64,000 bases of DNA from Nocardia wallacei (GTDB lineage Bacteria; Actinomycetota; Actinomycetes; Mycobacteriales; Mycobacteriaceae): NCBI RefSeq assembly GCF_014466955.1, contig NZ_AP023396.1, positions 868,001 through 932,000 of the forward strand, read 5' to 3'. Each line of letters starts with the position of its first letter. Position 1 is the first letter of the stretch. Below the pieces are notes generated by a model, which saw only the letters and a list, made by a program, of their open reading frames with translations, was not told where the DNA came from and did no database searches. Both the position numbers and the translations under genes were made by a program. Shown here piece by piece: positions 59,001-64,000 of this stretch.

Positions 59001-60508
59001 TGAACCGCAACGACAAACTGGACGGGCACGCGGCCACCGCGCTGCTGGCGCGACCGGCGGGCACCGCCGCGGCCGCGCAGCCGGAAACCGACACCGAGCG
59101 CACCCTGCTCGCGGTGATCGGTGCGATGACTTCGGGTGACGGCGCGGCCCGCGCCGGAATCCTCGACAGCCCGGTCGATCTCGGCATCGACAGCATCGGC
59201 GTGATCGATCTGGTCTCGCGGTTGCGCGGCGCGGGCTTCCGGGTCTCGGCCCAGGACGTGCTGGCCGCCGCCGATCTGCGCGACCTGGCCCGCCGCCTCG
59301 ACGACCCGGATGCCACCGACGACCTCGTCGCCGAGGTGACCCCGGCGGGCACGATCCTGCCGCTGACCGCGCTGGCGCACGAGATCATCGCCAACGGCGA
59401 CTACCGGTATCTCGCGCAGTCGCAGGTGATCACGCTGCCGCAGGACGCCTCGGTCGAGGCGGTCGTGGCCCGCCTGGACGCACTCGCTCATGCGCATCCG
59501 ACGCTGCGCTCCCGTCTGACCACCTCCGAGTCGGGCGCCCCCGTGCTGCTCGTGGGCGAGGAATCCGGTGTGGCAGCACTGATCTCGGTCGCCGACGACG
59601 ACTCGCGCGCCGCCGCCTGTCTGGCCGAGACGGTGGAGCGGCTGGACCCGGAGGCCGGACGCATGATGGCCGCGACGGTGCTGGAGGGCCCGAATCGCCG
59701 TCTGCTGCTGTCGATTCACCATCTCGCCGTCGATGTGGTGTCCTGGCTCATCCTCATGGACGACCTGCGTCACCTCGAGCAGGGTGCGCCGCCGGCGAAC
59801 GAGCGCCGGGTCGAACCGGCCGACGTGGTTACCGAGCGCATCGCCCCGGAGATTCTCGGCGCCCCGCTCGGCGGCTGCCACACCGATCCGGCAACGGACA
59901 AGGCGGGCAAGGCCGTTCAGCGCGTGGTCGAACTGGACCCGGACCGCACCGAGCGGCTGCTGTCCCGCTGCGCCGCGGCCGGCGTCCCGCTGGAGGAGGC
60001 ACTGCTCGCCGCGTGCGCGCTCACCGTGGCCGACAGCGCCGACGCGTCCGGGCGCATCCCGGTGACGCGGGAAGCGCACGGCCGCGCACCCGACGACGAC
60101 ACCCGCCGCGTCGGCTGGTTCACCGTCGAGGAGACGGTGCTGGTCCCAGCGGCGGACCTCGCGGGCTGGACGCCGGACCGCGGGCGGCCGCCGCTGGCGG
60201 ATCGCACCCACACCGCCCGCGGTCAACTCCGCCTCAACCACCTGGGTCGATTCGACGTGCTGCAGTTCGGTTCCGGGCCGTGGACGCCGGTCCCGCTGTC
60301 GGAGTTCACTTCGGAGTTCGGCGTCACCGGTCACCCCGACCTGCCGCTGCGGTTCACCATCGACGTCAATACCGCCGTGGTCCCGCGGGATTCGCGGCCC
60401 GTGCTGGCCGCGCAGTTCGACATCAATTCGGCGGTGCTGGACGAGGCCGAGGTACAGGCCCGCACCGACCGGTGGCTGGCCGTATTGTCGATGTTCACCG
60501 CGCGGTGA
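56066..60508 (+). CDS. NRPS module C-A-T-E
   Basis: Protein of 1480 residues from GTG 56066. The C domain is intact (AHHIVVDGWS, about 139-148). The A domain (about 495-990) has [34 protein letters not shown] and NDKLDGHA. Its hand-read code DAQDAGFVEK has acids at 278 and 331 and resembles lysine-type codes, so lysine, ornithine or their N-hydroxy forms are likely. The carrier reads LGIDSIG (about 1040). The E domain is complete: SIHHLAVDVVSW, EAHGRAPDDDTRRVGWFT and RLNHLGRF, so the residue should become D. There is no thioesterase. An Asn/Asp/Gly-rich insert of about 40 residues with a repeated VPDN precedes the phosphate loop. Confidence 0.93.
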   Translation: MTVEIRDVVALSPLQRGLYSVSSISRGGDPYLVTFAVRVEGLTDLPALRRAFDELLDRYPHLGASVLAEDVPHPVLVITSAGRIGWREVDLRTAADPEAAARQLYWDEARRPLDLAAGPLFRVVAARVGGADYELVCTAHHIVVDGWSIPLLFSDLIALHSGAGGALPPAPPLREHAAWLATRDTAASARAWAAALAGLAPMPMLGPPAPPEVELPVVGEARLDSRATDALLAWARGRGLTLNTLLQMAWARIVSGLTGRDDVVFGQTTSGRDASLPNAERLVGALVTTIPVRVRMDDRDPGEIGARLQREVARLRAHEYLGIAEITRAAGAGQLFDTLLVFENSPVGAVTAGMPMGRGATMTPRRVDSPSHYPIAVVPVLEHGVLICRVEIRPDVVAQFDPDRMARRVLAVARRITETTRACAVDVLLDDEPAALTAGGYSVPGLPESADGLAGGTRVARAVTGGAAGTDTGDTAVDVPGTLLDVAASVAERVAVVDGAGAHTFEEFGSAVRTSAADLRAAGVRPGDAVAVMLPRDRRVLHAPFAVGYAGATCVHVDPATPADRLAYMLETAGARVILAEEARADVIAEVRASGIDCLHAVPDNNGRLRVPDNGGNFRFANDSGEQAVSESGSAASPTESRAPFYVVFTSGTTGRPKGVAVSHSSLLNHWANHERRIFAPTAAASGRQLRVGHGWSTGFDAAWQPTVALLSGHTVVLLGDEVRTDAERIVAAIEDHGIDIFDTSPSMLNRLIAAGLFRAGDGGETCPLAVLALGGEAIGPDTWRRLRGLPATRVINFYGPTETTVEALMADVHDHAAPTIGRPFDGMKAEVLDHRLRPVPSGGTGELYLSGPQLALGYLGRPGATAAAFVAGPNGRRYRTGDLVRRAAAGTLAYEGRVDSQVKINGYRVEPDEVTVVLRELDGVRHAAALAFTENGRTRLGALVVGTPSAGRIRAALARRLPQFMVPTRIVHVDEIPLNRNDKLDGHAATALLARPAGTAAAAQPETDTERTLLAVIGAMTSGDGAARAGILDSPVDLGIDSIGVIDLVSRLRGAGFRVSAQDVLAAADLRDLARRLDDPDATDDLVAEVTPAGTILPLTALAHEIIANGDYRYLAQSQVITLPQDASVEAVVARLDALAHAHPTLRSRLTTSESGAPVLLVGEESGVAALISVADDDSRAAACLAETVERLDPEAGRMMAATVLEGPNRRLLLSIHHLAVDVVSWLILMDDLRHLEQGAPPANERRVEPADVVTERIAPEILGAPLGGCHTDPATDKAGKAVQRVVELDPDRTERLLSRCAAAGVPLEEALLAACALTVADSADASGRIPVTREAHGRAPDDDTRRVGWFTVEETVLVPAADLAGWTPDRGRPPLADRTHTARGQLRLNHLGRFDVLQFGSGPWTPVPLSEFTSEFGVTGHPDLPLRFTIDVNTAVVPRDSRPVLAAQFDINSAVLDEAEVQARTDRWLAVLSMFTAR

Positions 60509-60528
60509 GCAGAGAGGGAGGGAGCATC

Positions 60529-62382
60529 ATGACGGCTGAGACCGTCGAGCAGGCCGCGCCGGAGGCGCCGGTGCTGGAGCCGGATCGGGTCGCGCTGAAA
60601 CAGCGGAAGAAGGCCGATGCCGCCGCGCGCAAGCAGATCCTGGCGCCGGTGAACGGCGCGCTGACGCTGGCGAGCCTGGTGATCGTGCTCGCCTCGGTCT
60701 GCGCCGTCGTCCCGTTCGTGCTGATCGTCGAGGCCTGCCGCGAACTGCTGTCCACGCCGGTCGATTCCGATCGGGTGTGGGTGCTGGTGATCAGCGCCGT
60801 CGTGGTGCTGGTGGTGCGCGGCCTGCTCGAGGCCGGGGCCCTGGTGTGGACGCACCTGCTCGACGCGAAGTTTCAGCTGACCCTGCGGCAACTGCTGGCC
60901 GCCAAGCTGACCCGGGTGCCGCTGGGCTGGTTCACCGACCGCAGTTCGGGGGAGGTGAAGAAGTTCCTGCAGGACGACGTCGAGGCGCTGCACTATCTGA
61001 TCGCCCACGCCCGGCTGGACTTCGTCGGCGCGGTGACGGTCCAATTGATCGCCCTGATCTACCTTTTCACCGTCGACTGGCGGCTCACGCTGATCCTGCT
61101 GATCCCGCTGTTCCTCTACACCCGGGCGCTGGCGGCCATGATGGGCCCCGGTCACCGGGAGCGCCTGGCGGTCTTCGCGGGCTCCGAACGCAAGATCGAG
61201 GAGTCGACCATCGAGTTCGTCGACGGCATCCAGGTGGTGCGGGCGTTCGGCCAGGCACGCAAGGCGCACAACACCTTCCAGGAGGCGGTCGACAAGACGG
61301 CCGCGAGCCTGCTGGCGTGGAAGACCCCGATGACGCGGCTGCAGTCGGGCGCGGAGATCCTGCTGACCCCGCTGTTCCTGATGCTGGTCGTCGTCGTGGC
61401 CGGTCTCGGCTTCGTCGAGCTCGGCTGGATCGAGCCGGTGGACATCCTGCCGTTCCTGCTGCTGGGCATCGGCCTGGGCAGCGCCCTGCTCGGCATCGGC
61501 TTCGGCGGCCAGGCGCTGCGCGAAGGCGCGGCGGCCGCATTGCGGCTGCACGAGTTGCAGCAGACGCCGGAACTCGCCGCACCCACCGGCAGCGCCGAGC
61601 CGAGCGCGGACGGCGGCGCCGGACTGCCCGTGCGGTTCGAGCACGTGAGCTTCGGATACCGCAAGGACCGGACGGTGTTGCACGACATCGACATCGAGCT
61701 GGCGCCGGGCACCATCACCGCGCTGGTCGGACCGAGCGGATCCGGCAAGTCGACGCTGGCACGGCTGCTGCCCCGGTTCTACGACGTGACGGCCGGACGA
61801 ATCACCATCGGCGGCAAGGATCTGCGCGAGTTCTCCACCGAAGAGCTGTATCGCACAGTCGGATTCGTGCTGCAGGACGTGCAGATGATCCGCGGCACCA
61901 TTCGCGAGAACATCCGCCTGGCGCGCCCGGACGCCGACGACGCGACCATCGAGCGCGCCGCCCGCGCCGCGCAGATCCACGACCGCATCATGGCGCTGCC
62001 GCGCGGCTACGACTCCGAGATAGGCGGAGACGCGGTACTTTCCGGCGGTGAGGCCCAGCGGCTGTCGATCGCCCGCACACTGCTGGCCGACACTCCGGTG
62101 CTGGTGCTGGACGAGGCCACCGCCTTCGCCGACCCCGAATCCGAGGCCGCGGTGCAGGACGCGCTCGCGGTTCTCGTCGCCGACCGGACGGTGCTGGTGA
62201 TCGCGCACCGCCTGCACACGATCACCGGCGTCGACCGGATTCTGGTGCTGGAGAACGGCGTCGTGGTCGAGAGTGGCGACCATCCGGCACTGTCCCGCGC
62301 GGGCGGGCTCTACCAGCGGCTGTGGGAGACGAACGAGGCTTCCATGCACGCGATCCAGCTCGTCGAGGGGGAGATCCGATGA
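60529..62382 (+). CDS. ABC half-transporter (membrane plus ATPase fused), first of a pair
   Basis: Protein of 617 residues from ATG 60529 (GAGGGAGGGAG upstream). Six hydrophobic helices cover about 35-330, with VRAFGQARKAH in the coupling region. The ATPase follows: GPSGSGKSTLARLLPRFYD, Q-loop VLQDVQM, signature LSGGEAQRLSIAR, Walker B VLVLDEATAFADPES. It overlaps the second half-transporter, so the two should form a heterodimer like mycobacterial IrtA/IrtB, or an exporter like ExiT. There is no siderophore-interacting (FAD) domain as in IrtA, so direction is undecided. Confidence 0.9.
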   Translation: MTAETVEQAAPEAPVLEPDRVALKQRKKADAAARKQILAPVNGALTLASLVIVLASVCAVVPFVLIVEACRELLSTPVDSDRVWVLVISAVVVLVVRGLLEAGALVWTHLLDAKFQLTLRQLLAAKLTRVPLGWFTDRSSGEVKKFLQDDVEALHYLIAHARLDFVGAVTVQLIALIYLFTVDWRLTLILLIPLFLYTRALAAMMGPGHRERLAVFAGSERKIEESTIEFVDGIQVVRAFGQARKAHNTFQEAVDKTAASLLAWKTPMTRLQSGAEILLTPLFLMLVVVVAGLGFVELGWIEPVDILPFLLLGIGLGSALLGIGFGGQALREGAAAALRLHELQQTPELAAPTGSAEPSADGGAGLPVRFEHVSFGYRKDRTVLHDIDIELAPGTITALVGPSGSGKSTLARLLPRFYDVTAGRITIGGKDLREFSTEELYRTVGFVLQDVQMIRGTIRENIRLARPDADDATIERAARAAQIHDRIMALPRGYDSEIGGDAVLSGGEAQRLSIARTLLADTPVLVLDEATAFADPESEAAVQDALAVLVADRTVLVIAHRLHTITGVDRILVLENGVVVESGDHPALSRAGGLYQRLWETNEASMHAIQLVEGEIR

Positions 62383-64000
62383 TCACCAAGGTCTTTGCGC
62401 TCGTCCCGGCGGAGCTGCGCCGCCACATTCCGCGGTATCTGGCGCTGATCGGCGGCCTGTCGCTCGGGCAGATCGCGGCCTACCTGCTGCTGATTCCGCT
62501 GCTGCAGGCCCTGTTCGACGGCGACCTGGGCAGCGCGTGGCGGTGGGCGGCCTGGATGGCGGTCGCCGTGGCCGCCGCGTCGGCGTTCTCGTTCCTGGTG
62601 TCGATGGTCGGCCTGCGCATCGGCGTGGGCATGCTGCGCGGGGTGCAGACCCGGCTCGGCGACCATCTGAGCAGCTTGCCGCTGGGGTGGTTCGCCACCG
62701 CCAACGCCGGGTCGATCTCGAAGATCATCGTGGGCGGTGTGCGCGAGATCCTCGGTGTCGTCTCCTATTTGGTGGCACCGGTGGTGACGGCGGTGATCGT
62801 GCCGGTGGGCGTCGCGATCGGGGTGGCGTTCATCGACTGGCGGATCGCGCTCACCATGCTGATCAGCCTGCCGGTGCTGCTGGTGGTGAGCCGGTGGGCG
62901 AACAACAGCTTCTCCCGCTCGAACGAACGGATGCACGAGGCCGCGGCCGAATCCAACGCCCGCGTGGTCGAATTCGCGCAGGCGCAGCCGGTGCTGCGGG
63001 CCTTCGGCGCGGTCGGCGACGGCAACCGCAAGCTCACCGAGGCGCTGCGCGCGCAGCAGCAGGCATCGAACCGGCTGCTGTTCGCGAGCGTGCCCGGGCT
63101 GATGGTGTTCGCGCTGTGCGTGCAGGCGGTCTTCTTGATCCTGGTGTCGGTGGTCGTCGCCCGCGGCACCGGTGGGCAGCTGGCCGTGCCCGCCGCCATC
63201 GCGCTGATCGCGGTGAGCGCCCGGTTCATCGAGCCGATCAACCGGGCGGCGCAGCTGAGCAACGCGCTGCGCAGCGCCGCCGACGCCGCCGGGCGGATCA
63301 CCGACTTCCTCGCGGTGCGCGATCTCGGGGAGGCGGTCGAGCCCGTCGAGCCCGGAGCGCCGGAGATCGTGTTCACCGACGTCGAGTTCGGTTACCGCGC
63401 GGGCGAGAAGGTCATCGACGGTGCGTCTTTCACGGTGCCGAGCGGTACCACGACCGCGATCGTCGGCCCCTCCGGCAGTGGCAAGACGACGCTGTTGCGG
63501 CTGGCGTCGCGCTTCTACGACGTCGATGGGGGCCGGATCACGGTGGGCGGTCACGACGTTCGCGCGCAACCGTCGGAAACGCTGCTGCGCCAAGTGTCCC
63601 TGGTGTTCCAGGACGTGTACCTGTTCAACCAGACCATCGAGGAGAACATCCGCATCGGCCGTCCCGACGCGACGCCGGAGGAGGTGCGCCGCGCCGCCGA
63701 GATGGCCCGGGTGGACGAGATCGTCGACCGCCTGCCCGACGGCTGGAACTCCACCGTCGGCGAGGGGGGCGCTGCACTGTCCGGCGGTGAGCGCCAACGT
63801 GTTTCGATCGCCCGCGCCCTGCTGAAGGACGCCCCGATCGTCCTGCTGGACGAGGCCACCAGCGCCCTGGACCCGCACAGCGAGGCCGTCGTGGTCCGCG
63901 GCATCCACGAACTCACCCAGGGTAAAACCGTCGTCGTGGTAGCCCACCGCCTGGCAACCATCCGCCACGCCGACCAAATCCTGTTCGTGGAGGGCGGCCG
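62379..64000 (+). CDS. ABC half-transporter, second of a pair (cut by window end)
   Basis: Frame from ATG 62379 (MITKVFALVPAELRRHIPRY) stays open to the window edge, giving 540 residues so far; only the last part of the ATPase is missing. Membrane part about 15-300 (LLLIPLLQALFDGDLGSAWR, VLRAFGAVGDGN). ATPase motifs GPSGSGKTTLLRLASRFYD, VSLVFQDVYLFNQTIEENI, LSGGERQRVSIARALL, VLLDEATSALDPHSE and the VAHRLATIRHAD switch region are all intact. It overlaps the preceding gene as ATGA and completes the transporter heterodimer. Confidence 0.9.
   Translation, partial: MITKVFALVPAELRRHIPRYLALIGGLSLGQIAAYLLLIPLLQALFDGDLGSAWRWAAWMAVAVAAASAFSFLVSMVGLRIGVGMLRGVQTRLGDHLSSLPLGWFATANAGSISKIIVGGVREILGVVSYLVAPVVTAVIVPVGVAIGVAFIDWRIALTMLISLPVLLVVSRWANNSFSRSNERMHEAAAESNARVVEFAQAQPVLRAFGAVGDGNRKLTEALRAQQQASNRLLFASVPGLMVFALCVQAVFLILVSVVVARGTGGQLAVPAAIALIAVSARFIEPINRAAQLSNALRSAADAAGRITDFLAVRDLGEAVEPVEPGAPEIVFTDVEFGYRAGEKVIDGASFTVPSGTTTAIVGPSGSGKTTLLRLASRFYDVDGGRITVGGHDVRAQPSETLLRQVSLVFQDVYLFNQTIEENIRIGRPDATPEEVRRAAEMARVDEIVDRLPDGWNSTVGEGGAALSGGERQRVSIARALLKDAPIVLLDEATSALDPHSEAVVVRGIHELTQGKTVVVVAHRLATIRHADQILFVEGG

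Overview
This window looks like the chromosome of a mycolic-acid-containing actinomycete, most likely Nocardia or a close relative. The DNA is very GC-rich, with many GTG and TTG starts and ATGA/GTGA overlaps. It encodes an antigen-85-type mycolyltransferase, an MTB12-like secreted protein, an MbtG-like lysine hydroxylase, a tandem (Mce3R-like) TetR regulator, and IdeR/DtxR-type iron boxes. Genus is inferred from gene content only.

Layout. Bases 1-14335 hold the last codons of an unknown gene and a four-module NRPS of 4703 residues (A-T-C-A-T-C-A-T-E*-C-A-T-TE) whose epimerization-like domain has lost its catalytic histidines. Then come a secreted mycolyltransferase (14487-15560), an Nramp metal transporter (15668-16912), a polysaccharide deacetylase divergent from a MerR regulator with a perfect 22-bp operator, and an aldehyde-dehydrogenase-like protein without the catalytic cysteine. 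A DrrABC-type ABC exporter follows (20334-23112), then a double-TetR regulator divergent from an enoyl-CoA hydratase-type gene. After a large nested inverted repeat (25451-25545) there are two short-chain-dehydrogenase-like proteins, a lycopene cyclase and a DUF4442 protein whose start codon lies inside a 38-bp inverted repeat.

Bases 29835-35200 are the S10 ribosomal protein operon (S10, L3, L4, L23, L2, S19, L22, S3, L16, L29, S17). It is followed by a terminator hairpin and a HigB/HigA-type toxin-antitoxin pair. Bases 36300-45800 hold assorted chromosomal genes: a DUF6585-like membrane protein, a DinB/maleylpyruvate-isomerase-like protein, a membrane protein with long repeats, a CPBP protease, an EXLDI-MMPL pair and an RluA-type pseudouridine synthase.

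From 45930 to the right edge lies an apparently iron-regulated siderophore locus. It contains an MTB12-like secreted protein, an MbtG-like N-hydroxylase, a formyltransferase, a C*-A-T NRPS, a free-standing degraded adenylation domain, a siderophore-binding lipoprotein, a free-standing C*-T protein, a C-A-T-E NRPS and a pair of fused ABC half-transporters, the second cut by the window edge. Three 19-bp iron boxes precede the hydroxylase, the formyltransferase and the lipoprotein. Hydroxylase plus formyltransferase suggests a formyl-hydroxamate peptide siderophore, comparable in logic to exochelin or rhodochelin. The assembly line is unusual: two of its three condensation domains lack the catalytic histidine, one adenylation domain is a truncated relic, and one condensation domain carries four in-frame 81-bp tandem repeats. 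This locus is the best candidate for something undescribed in the window.
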